From Acidocella sp. (lineage in GTDB: Bacteria; Pseudomonadota; Alphaproteobacteria; Acetobacterales; Acetobacteraceae): a DNA stretch of 6,015 bases. Numbering within the stretch: the first letter of the stretch is position 1; each line of letters starts with the position of its first letter. This document shows, one piece after another, positions 1 through 5,707 of the stretch. The position numbers and the translations under genes are program-made. Where the stretch lies: contig JAQUAC010000146.1 in the NCBI GenBank assembly GCA_028687415.1, positions 1 to 6,015 on the forward strand, read 5' to 3'. The notes beneath the pieces were generated by a model. The model was not told the DNA's origin, searched no databases, and was given only the letters and a program-made list of their open reading frames with translations.

Positions 1-264
1 GGCATAGAAGCGCAGACCGGCGGTCTCACGGGTCAGCCGGTGACCAAGCTGCGGCAGCAGCTCCGCCGTGGCGCGGAAGGCACGGATATGCGCCGCCGCC
101 GGAGCGGGTACGCCCAGGCTGCCGGGGCGCACTGTCCAGATTTCGATTTCACCAAGCGAATCCTCGATCCCTTCCGGCGGTTCCGCCTGGTTGGTAACGA
201 TGAGATGCACCCGCCCGGAAAGATCCAGCTTAAACGGTGCATAAACGGGGCGGCTCTTTATCAT
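1..264 (-). CDS. dmmA: Dimethylamine monooxygenase DmmA-like subunit, N-terminal part (runs off left edge)
   Basis: The first 88 codons of an open frame that continues past position 1. The ATG lies four bases after the stop of the GcvT-like gene, and AAGG sits just upstream of it inside the end of that gene, so the two are probably translationally coupled. The protein opens MIKSRPVYAPFKLD and later reads ELLPQLGHRL and AGLRFYA. The SRPVY start and the 'GxRxYA' segment recall the small DmmA family of dimethylamine monooxygenase subunits, whose members, as I remember them, end in a cysteine-rich zinc-ribbon-like region that would lie outside this window. In that family the enzyme demethylates dimethylamine to monomethylamine plus formaldehyde. 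The assignment rests on short motifs recalled from memory and on the context (GcvT-like gene, folD, Tdm, GmaS), so it is moderate only. That the frame is a real gene is much surer than its function. Confidence 0.5.
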   Translation of the reverse strand, partial: MIKSRPVYAPFKLDLSGRVHLIVTNQAEPPEGIEDSLGEIEIWTVRPGSLGVPAPAAAHIRAFRATAELLPQLGHRLTRETAGLRFYA

Positions 265-268
265 CGCC

Positions 269-1390
269 TTAGCCCACCACAGTCCGCTTTTTCTTCTGCG
301 GGTCATCGAAGGGCAGGCTGTGCGCAATGCCTGGTTTTCCCGCCACGGTGAGCTTCGTGCCATGCACGGCATAGGGCACGTCCACGCGCGCGATGGCCAT
401 GGATTTGCCGGTCAGCGTCGAAACCATCGGGCAGGTGATGACACCCACCTCCTTGCCGTCCGCCACAAGCTTGTCGCCAGGGGCAGCGGCTTCAGAACCT
501 TCCAGCAGAACGCCGAAGATCTTGAAACGCTCCTTGCCCTTCAGACGGTAATGCTCCTCCGCCCCCCGGAAGCCGGTCTTGCCTGGGCTCACGGTGAAAT
601 CCAGCCCAAGCTCCCACAGCGTATCGCCGGGGGCCTCAGTCTCGAACGGATACATTTCAGAATTATCGTAAGGGTAGAAAAGCAGATAGCTCTCGGTGCG
701 CAGCAGATCGAGCGCCGTAAAGGCGCAAGGGATGATGCCCATCTCCTTGCCTTCTTCCAGGATCGTATCCCAGATCACTTCCGCATCATCGGCCTTGCAG
801 AAAATCTCATAGCCGCGCTCGCCGGTGTAGCCGGTGCGCGAGATCATCACCGGCTTACCGAAGAGCGTGGTGCCCATATGGCCGAAATATTTAAGGTCGC
901 GAATACCCGGCACATGCTTCGCCAAATAATCAACCGCAAGCGGGCCTTGCAGTGAGAGATCAAGCAGATCGTCATCGAACAGCATACTCACATTGCGCCC
1001 CGGCACCAGGCTGGCGATCGACTGATGCGCCGCACCAGAGCCATGTACCACGAACCAGGAATTCGGGCCGGTGCGGTAGAGAATACCATCGTCGATGAAC
1101 TTGCCGCCTTCATTCAGGAAACACGCATAGGCGGATTTACCGGGCGTAATTTTGGCGACATCGCGGGTGGTGAGCTGGTCGAGAATACCTGAGGCGTGCG
1201 GCCCGTGAAGATGAATCTTCTTCAGGCCGGACACATCCATCAGCCCCGCCTTGGTGCGGATGGCGACGTGGTCGCCCTGCACATCCGTGGCATAGCTCCA
1301 TGCCGTTGGCATGCCGTTCCAGTCTTCCAGCTTGGAGCCAAGAGCGCGGTGGCGAGAGGCGAGAACGGCGTGGCGCCAGGAACGAGTCAT
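269..1390 (-). CDS. dmmD: GcvT-like THF-dependent aminomethyltransferase family protein, probably DmmD
   Basis: A full-length 373-aa protein of the GcvT (glycine cleavage T) family. Visible family landmarks are DVSGLKKIHLHGP (52-64), GGKFIDD (95-101) with the Asp pair at 100/101 matching the catalytic Asp region of GcvT, SLQGP (146-150), SRTGYTGERGYEI (184-196) with folate-site glutamates at 191 and 195, and ALDLLRTES (226-234). The C-terminal barrel follows from about residue 290. The ATG at 1390 has GAAGG six bases upstream. The gene starts 17 bp after folD and ends 4 bp before the DmmA-like gene, so the three look like one operon. No gcvH or gcvP is seen, which argues against a housekeeping glycine cleavage role. 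In marine bacteria a gene called dmmD accompanies the dimethylamine monooxygenase genes, and I recall it as a GcvT-like protein. The likely job is capture of formaldehyde from demethylation on THF as 5,10-methylene-THF. The family call is firm; the DmmD name is inferred from context. Confidence 0.72.
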   Translation of the reverse strand: MTRSWRHAVLASRHRALGSKLEDWNGMPTAWSYATDVQGDHVAIRTKAGLMDVSGLKKIHLHGPHASGILDQLTTRDVAKITPGKSAYACFLNEGGKFIDDGILYRTGPNSWFVVHGSGAAHQSIASLVPGRNVSMLFDDDLLDLSLQGPLAVDYLAKHVPGIRDLKYFGHMGTTLFGKPVMISRTGYTGERGYEIFCKADDAEVIWDTILEEGKEMGIIPCAFTALDLLRTESYLLFYPYDNSEMYPFETEAPGDTLWELGLDFTVSPGKTGFRGAEEHYRLKGKERFKIFGVLLEGSEAAAPGDKLVADGKEVGVITCPMVSTLTGKSMAIARVDVPYAVHGTKLTVAGKPGIAHSLPFDDPQKKKRTVVG

Positions 1391-1407
1391 GCAGGGCCTT
1401 CTAACAG

Positions 1408-2286
1408 TTAGGGGGTTGGGGGAGTCTCTATTCGTTTTGCTGCCGTAAGAGTATTGCGCAGCAGGCAGGCAATGGTCATCGGCCCGACACCGCCCGGAAC
1501 TGGCGTAATCTTGCCGGCGATTTTCTCAGCCGTTTCAAATTCAACGTCGCCGACGAGCTTGGTCTTGCCCTCGGCCGCCGGCACGCGGTTGATACCAACA
1601 TCGATAACAATGGCTCCAGGCTTCACCCAATCGCCCTTGATCATCTCAGGCCGCCCAACGGCAGCGACCAGAATATCGGCCGTGCGGCACAAAGCAGGCA
1701 GGTCGCGGGTTTTTGAATGTGCCATTGTCACCGTGCAGTTCTGCTGGAGCAGCAATTGCGCGATCGGCTTGCCAACCAGATTAGAGCGACCAACAACAAC
1801 GGCGTTCAGGCCAGTCATGTCAGGGCAGAAATCCTGCAACAGCAGCAGGCAACCCAGCGGCGTGCAGGGTACCAGCCCATCCTGCCCGGCGGCGAGCAGC
1901 CCGGCATTGGTCACGGTCAGACCGTCCACATCCTTGGCCGGAGAAATCGCGGCGATCACCTCATCAGCATTTAAATGTTTCGGCAACGGCAATTGCACGA
2001 GAATGCCATGCACGGCCGGGTCGGCATTGAGCTTGCGCACCAACGCGAGCAGCTCTTCCTGCGTCGTTTCCGCTGGCAGCTTGTGCTCAAAGGAATTCAT
2101 ACCCACTTCCACCGTCTGCTTCGCCTTATTAGCGACGTAGACCTTGGACGCGGGATCACTGCCAACCAGCACAACCGCAAGGCCAGGCTTGAAGGAAAGA
2201 GAAGCAACCTCAGCCGCTATCTTAGCGCGGAGAGATGTGGCAAACGCTTTGCCGTCGATGATTTCAGCCAAATTTTTGCGCTCCAC
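1408..2286 (-). CDS. folD: FolD: methylene-THF dehydrogenase / methenyl-THF cyclohydrolase
   Basis: A full-length 292-aa FolD, the cytoplasmic bifunctional enzyme that oxidises 5,10-methylene-THF to methenyl-THF with NADP and hydrolyses it to 10-formyl-THF. Hallmarks are YVANKAK (50-56) with catalytic Lys-54, GILVQLPLP (94-102) with Gln-98, KDVDG (118-122) with Asp-121, PCTPLG (140-145), the nucleotide-binding GRSNLVGKP (166-174), VIDVGIN (227-233) and the signature PVPGGVGPMT (262-271). The first codon is GTG at 2286, preceded by GAGAAG. An in-frame TTG at 2271 is an alternative: it would give the common MAEIIDGK start and has GGAG nine bases upstream. With the GTG start, Lys-54, Gln-98 and Asp-121 fall at the E. 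coli numbering. The gene begins a probable operon with the two downstream demethylation genes, so it probably serves to oxidise C1 units released from methylated amines as well as general folate metabolism. Confidence 0.96.
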   Translation of the reverse strand: MERKNLAEIIDGKAFATSLRAKIAAEVASLSFKPGLAVVLVGSDPASKVYVANKAKQTVEVGMNSFEHKLPAETTQEELLALVRKLNADPAVHGILVQLPLPKHLNADEVIAAISPAKDVDGLTVTNAGLLAAGQDGLVPCTPLGCLLLLQDFCPDMTGLNAVVVGRSNLVGKPIAQLLLQQNCTVTMAHSKTRDLPALCRTADILVAAVGRPEMIKGDWVKPGAIVIDVGINRVPAAEGKTKLVGDVEFETAEKIAGKITPVPGGVGPMTIACLLRNTLTAAKRIETPPTP

Positions 2287-2307
2287 AAAAATTCTTCTCA
2301 GTTAAGG

Positions 2308-2337
2308 AAGATAATTAGAAAGAACTGACCCTGTCAA
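2308..2337 (-). promoter_or_regulatory. Probable sigma-70-type promoter of the folD operon
   Basis: On the minus strand a perfect TTGACA (-35, 2337-2332) is followed after 18 bp by TATCTT (-10, 2313-2308, four of six consensus positions). The start site would fall near 2301, about 15 bases before the GTG of folD, leaving just room for the GAGAAG ribosome-binding site. A small inverted repeat TGAC-N3-GTCA (2326-2336) overlaps the -35 box and could be an operator half-site pair, but arms this short can occur by chance. Confidence 0.5.
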
Positions 2338-2349
2338 TGTAAACAAGCC

Positions 2350-2380
2350 AAAAAACCGCAGACAGGTGACGGTTTTTTTA
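2350..2380 (-). terminator. Rho-independent terminator of the TetR gene
   Basis: The arms AAAAAACCG (2350-2358) and CGGTTTTTT (2370-2378) pair around an 11-base loop. Read on the minus strand, the stem begins within the TAA stop codon of the TetR gene and ends in a run of six T, the form of an intrinsic terminator. Because A and T runs flank both sides, it could act in either direction. It separates the regulator from the folD promoter. The GC core is only three pairs, so it may be modest in strength. Confidence 0.6.
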
Positions 2381-2959
2381 ACCCTGGAAAGTTTTGGCCA
2401 ACGCCGCCAGTGCGGTTCGCAGCGCCTCAAGCGCCTGCGCGGCCTCATCCGCACCGGTTTGCGCACGAATAATCGCGCCATCCACCGCCAACCCTGCCGC
2501 CATGGCTATTTTTCCGCGCTGCGCCTCCGGCAGCAATGTCGCAATCTCCGCCACCATCTCGCGCTTATGCGCGGCGGTGAGCTCAAGCGCGCCCGGCAGC
2601 GTGGCCCCAAGCTCCGCCGCGGCATTGATGAAGGCACAGCCGCGGAATTCTGGATTCCAGAACCAATCCTCCAATGCCCGCAGCAGCGGCGCGAAGGGCT
2701 GGTGCTGGCGGCCAGAAAGCGTCTGCTCCGCGCGGTAGCGGGCCAACGCATCGGTGAACCAGCGCATCCAATGCTCGTGCCGTGCGGCAAGGTAGGCGAG
2801 CACCAAATCGTCCTTGGTGGGGAAGTGGCGATAGAAGGTGACTTTCGTCACCCCGGCTTCGGCGATAATTCTGTCGACGCCGGTGGCGCGCACGCCATGC
2901 TGGTAGAACAGCTCATGCGCGGCGGCGATCATGCGGGTTCGGGCGGGAGATACTGACAT
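2378..2959 (-). CDS. TetR/AcrR-family transcriptional regulator
   Basis: A 193-aa protein with the typical TetR layout. The N-terminal DNA-binding domain spans roughly residues 6-55, with helix-turn-helix segment ATGVDRIIAEAGVTKVTFYR (25-44) followed by HFPTKDDLV. The C-terminal part is a helical ligand/dimerisation domain, including RGCAFINAAAELG (106-118). The RGC-F-NAAAE segment is typical of one TetR subgroup and puts a single cysteine (108) in the sensor domain. The ATG at 2959 lies only 6 bp from the nearest palindrome in the divergent promoter, and only a weak AGAG precedes it. The layout points to autoregulation together with the divergent DUF1348 gene. The ligand is unknown. Whether it also controls the methylated-amine genes is doubtful, since no copy of the palindrome was seen upstream of folD or tdm. 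Confidence 0.92.
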   Translation of the reverse strand: MSVSPARTRMIAAAHELFYQHGVRATGVDRIIAEAGVTKVTFYRHFPTKDDLVLAYLAARHEHWMRWFTDALARYRAEQTLSGRQHQPFAPLLRALEDWFWNPEFRGCAFINAAAELGATLPGALELTAAHKREMVAEIATLLPEAQRGKIAMAAGLAVDGAIIRAQTGADEAAQALEALRTALAALAKTFQG

Positions 2960-2961
2960 GG

Positions 2962-3017
2962 CTCTATGTAGACAGATCTGTCTACATTTGGTAGTAGACA
3001 GATCTGTCTACATAGAG
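2962..3017. promoter_or_regulatory. Twin-palindrome operator region between TetR and DUF1348 genes
   Basis: Two copies of TAGACAGATCTGTCTA lie 26 bp apart centre to centre. The first belongs to a perfect 22-bp palindrome (2966-2987), the second to a perfect 18-bp palindrome (2994-3011). The whole region is also an inverted repeat: 2962-2985 is the exact reverse complement of 2994-3017, with an 8-bp spacer. Each gene is therefore preceded by the same sequence ending CTACATAGAG. TAGAC...GTCTA palindromes are common TetR-family operators, and a 26-bp spacing would put two dimers at a near-integral number of helical turns. The -35-like TAGACA lies inside the operators, so a bound repressor should block both promoters. 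Individual -10 boxes could not be assigned with confidence. Confidence 0.85.
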
Positions 3018-3026
3018 GACACACCA

Positions 3027-3494
3027 ATGCCCGTCCGCCCGCCCCTGCCGCCCTTCACTCCTGAGACTGCGGCGCAAAAAGCCCGCCTGGCGGAAAATGC
3101 CTGGAACTCCCGCGACCCAGCACAAGTGGCGCTGGCCTATACCGAGGACACGATCTGGCGGAACCGCACGGAATTTCTGTCTGGCCGCGCAACAGTGATG
3201 GCGTTTCTGCAACGCAAATGGGCGCGTGAGAAAGAATACAGGCTTATCAAGGAGCTTTGGGGTTTTCATGAGAACCGCATTGCCGTGCGCTTTACCTATG
3301 AATTTCATGACGAATCCGGGCAATGGTTCCGCGCCTACGGCAATGAGTTGTGGGAGTTCGACGAATTCGGCCTTATGCTACAGCGCATTGCCAGCATCAA
3401 TGATCTGCCGATCAGCGCTGGAGACAGGCTGTTCCACTGGCCACAAGGAGCACGGCCCCTGGAACACCCAGGGTTGAGTGAACTCGGGCTCTAG
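3027..3494 (+). CDS. DUF1348 (NTF2/SnoaL-like) family protein of unknown function
   Basis: A 155-aa cytoplasmic protein with no signal peptide or membrane segment, matching the DUF1348 / nuclear transport factor 2-like family along its whole length. Recognisable family segments are PPFTPETA (8-15), AENAWNSRDP (22-31), VALAYTEDTIWRNR (34-47), FLQRKW (60-65), RLIKELWGF (72-80), WEFDEFGLM (109-117), ASINDLPI (122-129) and the C-terminal HPGLSELGL. The start is set at ATG 3027, where AGAGGA lies seven bases upstream and the family's N-terminus begins; the longer frame reaching back to 2931 would run through the operators and is unlikely. NTF2 folds are small cone-shaped barrels that often act as hydrolases, isomerases or binding proteins, but no function is established here. 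It is divergent from the TetR gene, which probably represses it. Its 3' end faces the tdm 3' end with only 8 bp between. Confidence 0.92.
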   Translation: MPVRPPLPPFTPETAAQKARLAENAWNSRDPAQVALAYTEDTIWRNRTEFLSGRATVMAFLQRKWAREKEYRLIKELWGFHENRIAVRFTYEFHDESGQWFRAYGNELWEFDEFGLMLQRIASINDLPISAGDRLFHWPQGARPLEHPGLSELGL

Positions 3495-3502
3495 CAAAAT
3501 TT

Positions 3503-5617
3503 TCAGGCCCGAACGCGGGTTTTGTCCGGGTCGTAATGCGGGAAGCGGACGACGCGCGCCTTCAGTCTCCGCTGCTGGCCATCAAGCTTGCCAATCTCGA
3601 CCTCAGTGCCAATAGCGGCATGGTGTGCATCGATCCGTGCCAGGGCGATGGATTCGTGCAGCACGGGCGAGCGCATGGCGCTGGTGACAACGCCAATCTG
3701 GGCCCGTCCAACATGCACACAATCACCTTGATGCACGGGCTCACCTGCATCAATGACCAGTCCAACAAGTTTACGCAACGGGTTGGCTGCGCGGCGGCGC
3801 AGCGCGTCTCGGCCGATGAAATTTTCCTCGCGGTCGGACACAGCAAAACCGATGCCCGCCTCGTAAGGGTCCGTCTCGTCGGAGAATTCATACCCCGCCA
3901 GAATCAGACCGGCTTCGATACGGAGCATGTCCAGCGCGGCCAGCCCCATCGGCTGCGCCCCTGCAGCGGTCAGCGCCGTCCAAAGTTCCACGGCGTTGCT
4001 GGGATGCACCCAGATTTCATAACCCAGCTCGCCGGTATAGCCGGTGCGGGAAATGACGAGCGGAATACCCTCCGGCCCACCCAGGCGCCCAATAGTGAAG
4101 CGGAACCATTTCAGCTCCACGATGCTCGGCTGCGCGGGCGGCGTGAAGATCAGAGGCGCTAAAATTTCACGTGCGCGCGGGCCTTGCAGCGAGACGTTAT
4201 GCAGTTGATCCGTGGAACTGCGTACAAAAGCGCGCAAGCCGTGTTTTTCCGCCAATTCACGCAGCCACACGCCGGAATAATCAGAGCCGCAGATGAAACG
4301 GAAATTATTTGGCCCCAGGCGCATCACCGTACCGTCGTCAATCATGCCGCCATGCTCATAGCACAGCGCGGTATACACAACCTGACCAACGGCGAGCTTG
4401 CGGGTATTGCGAGTGAGCGCCAGTGCCAGCAAGTTCTCTGCATCCGGGCCTGTGATTTCAAATTTCCGTAGCATGGACATATCAATGAGCGCGGCGTTTT
4501 CGCGGCAGGCCACGTATTCATCGACAGCACCACTGGCGGTGAAGGATTCCGGCAACCAAAAGCCATTGCTTTCAATAAAATGCCGCGTCAGCGTGGAGGT
4601 GACGGGATGAAATCCGCTCTCGCGGGTGAGCCTAGGCTCGGCATCGGCTGTCATGCGCTGGGCAATCCCTTTCGAGAAGTTTTCAGACTTATCATAAATC
4701 CGTACGAGAATATCGGTAGGGTTGTAACCGTTCGTGGTGAACACATCATCGGCGCAGGATGAGTTGGCACAGATCAGATCACGCATTGCGCGTAGCAGAA
4801 CGTAATCACCGGGACGTGACCAGGATTCATCCGCCACGATGCTCCCGCAAGCGGCGACCTGTGTGTTAAAGAAGAAGTTAATGGCGGGCCAGCCGGAGCG
4901 CGCTGAGATGCCATGCGGCGCCAGCACAATATTGAAATTGTCAGAGCAATTTGCATGGCCGGGGTAACCGGCATCGGCATAACCTTTCGCGCTGCATGCA
5001 AGGCCAAATGTATCATGCCGGCCACAGGTATCGCGGATAACCTCTACGAAGGGCAGCATGCGGTCATCGAAATATTTCGCGTGCAGGCCAGGACCTGGAT
5101 AAATACGTCCACCCAATGTGTGGGTTGCCGTCATATCCAGCCCGTGCTGCGGCTTTAGCGAATCGAAAGCGAGGAAATCAGAACATTGCTGGCCGTCAAG
5201 GTCGATGATCTGGATATAATCGCCTTCCTCCACAACGTATGATTCAGCCGTAGCCGCACTGACGAGGATTTCGGCTTTTACCCGTGCCAGCGGTTGTGGA
5301 TAGACTTTGGTTTTACGTACGATGGAAAGCCGTAAATCGGTCGGTGGGTTTTGCCCCTCGGGAGCCATCGGCATGCCCGGCGCTGCAATCGTGAGCTCAC
5401 ACTCAGCCTGGGCCATAAATGAATAGGTGCTGCCAGGCAAAGCATCTTCCGCTATGACGCGTGTTTGAACTCCGTCATTCAGAATAATATCACAAGGCTG
5501 CCCGCCCTGCTCATCAATAATCGTTATAAAATCGCCGTTGCATAGGTGCAGAGATAGCGATGCGCCACCACGCAGATAAACTGTCTCAGGATGATTTCCG
5601 CTCTGCATTAGCATCAT
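3503..5617 (-). CDS. tdm: Trimethylamine N-oxide demethylase-like protein (DUF1989 + GcvT-like fusion)
   Basis: A 704-aa two-part protein. Residues ~1-315 are DUF1989-like (urea carboxylase-associated family); ~335-704 are a complete GcvT-like folate domain with GGMIDDG (423-429), SLQGP (476-480), SRTGYTGELGYEI (523-535) and ALDMLRIEAG (561-570). This fusion is the known architecture of Tdm, which splits TMAO to dimethylamine and formaldehyde at a metal-containing N-terminal domain and passes formaldehyde to THF bound at the C-terminal domain. Candidate metal ligands cluster in the N-terminal half: Cys-208 in LACSAKGY, His-221 and Cys-224 in GHANCSDN, and Cys-283/Cys-288 in ICANSSC. The start is uncertain: ATGs occur at 5617, 5614 and 5608, with only a weak GAGAAAG well upstream, and an in-frame stop precedes them. 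The N-terminus seems somewhat shorter than the characterised enzyme. Residues 28-46 and 132-150 look like an internal repeat. It lies downstream of the GmaS-like gene. A related demethylase with another N-methyl substrate cannot be excluded. Confidence 0.82.
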   Translation of the reverse strand: MMLMQSGNHPETVYLRGGASLSLHLCNGDFITIIDEQGGQPCDIILNDGVQTRVIAEDALPGSTYSFMAQAECELTIAAPGMPMAPEGQNPPTDLRLSIVRKTKVYPQPLARVKAEILVSAATAESYVVEEGDYIQIIDLDGQQCSDFLAFDSLKPQHGLDMTATHTLGGRIYPGPGLHAKYFDDRMLPFVEVIRDTCGRHDTFGLACSAKGYADAGYPGHANCSDNFNIVLAPHGISARSGWPAINFFFNTQVAACGSIVADESWSRPGDYVLLRAMRDLICANSSCADDVFTTNGYNPTDILVRIYDKSENFSKGIAQRMTADAEPRLTRESGFHPVTSTLTRHFIESNGFWLPESFTASGAVDEYVACRENAALIDMSMLRKFEITGPDAENLLALALTRNTRKLAVGQVVYTALCYEHGGMIDDGTVMRLGPNNFRFICGSDYSGVWLRELAEKHGLRAFVRSSTDQLHNVSLQGPRAREILAPLIFTPPAQPSIVELKWFRFTIGRLGGPEGIPLVISRTGYTGELGYEIWVHPSNAVELWTALTAAGAQPMGLAALDMLRIEAGLILAGYEFSDETDPYEAGIGFAVSDREENFIGRDALRRRAANPLRKLVGLVIDAGEPVHQGDCVHVGRAQIGVVTSAMRSPVLHESIALARIDAHHAAIGTEVEIGKLDGQQRRLKARVVRFPHYDPDKTRVRA
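3504..3523. terminator. Weak bidirectional terminator at the DUF1348 / tdm convergence
   Basis: CCCG-AACG-CGGG (3508-3519) followed by TTTT (3520-3523) lies just after the DUF1348 stop and forms a short intrinsic-type terminator on the plus strand. It falls inside the last codons of tdm. Read from the minus strand the same hairpin is followed, some bases on, by AAAATTTT around the tdm stop. The stem is only four GC pairs plus possible GU and AU extensions, so the call is tentative. Confidence 0.3.
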
Positions 5618-5668
5618 AAAATTCGCCCGGACTTTCTCGCTAGGTGGAACTCATAATCAGAGCTTTCC

Positions 5669-5700
5669 GATGTACCCGGAATGAATCTTCCGGGTACATC
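5669..5700 (-). other. Strong hairpin in the gmaS-tdm gap
   Basis: A perfect 13-bp inverted repeat, GATGTACCCGGAA (5669-5681) and TTCCGGGTACATC (5688-5700), with a 6-base loop, begins seven bases after the stop of the GmaS-like gene. On the minus strand no T-run follows, so it is not a standard intrinsic terminator. It could be an mRNA-stabilising or processing hairpin that sets the ratio of the two products, a terminator without a U-tract, or an operator for tdm. Confidence 0.7.
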
Positions 5701-5707
5701 AATATCT

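Noticed and set aside
40..351. Plus-strand open frame at the left edge
   Set aside because: It overlaps the DmmA-like frame and the end of the GcvT-like gene on the opposite strand and has no family features; the minus-strand frame continues the operon naturally.
320..955. Long plus-strand open frame opposite the GcvT-like gene (211 aa)
   Set aside because: It is antisense to a well-conserved enzyme, has no recognisable motif and no convincing ribosome-binding site. The same applies to 1454-2140 opposite folD, 2366-2956 opposite the TetR gene and 3536-4162 opposite tdm.
269..1390. Housekeeping glycine cleavage T-protein (gcvT)
   Set aside because: No gcvH or gcvP adjoins it, and the tight operon with folD and a DmmA-like gene beside Tdm fits a methylated-amine role better. 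Only phylogeny would settle it.
2962..3017. Terminal inverted repeats of a mobile element or a short CRISPR-like repeat
   Set aside because: The repeats lie between two divergent starts with no transposase, no target duplication and only two copies; they fit TetR operators.
2931..3026. Upstream extension of the DUF1348 gene to the ATG at 2931
   Set aside because: The extension would translate through the operators and overlap the TetR start. The family begins at the ATG at 3027, which has AGAGGA at good spacing.
3503..5617. Urea carboxylase-associated protein or sarcosine dehydrogenase-type enzyme
   Set aside because: The DUF1989 part resembles urea carboxylase-associated proteins, but those lack the fused GcvT domain and no urea carboxylase genes are near. 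There is no FAD-binding GxGxxG at the N-terminus as in sarcosine or dimethylglycine dehydrogenases.
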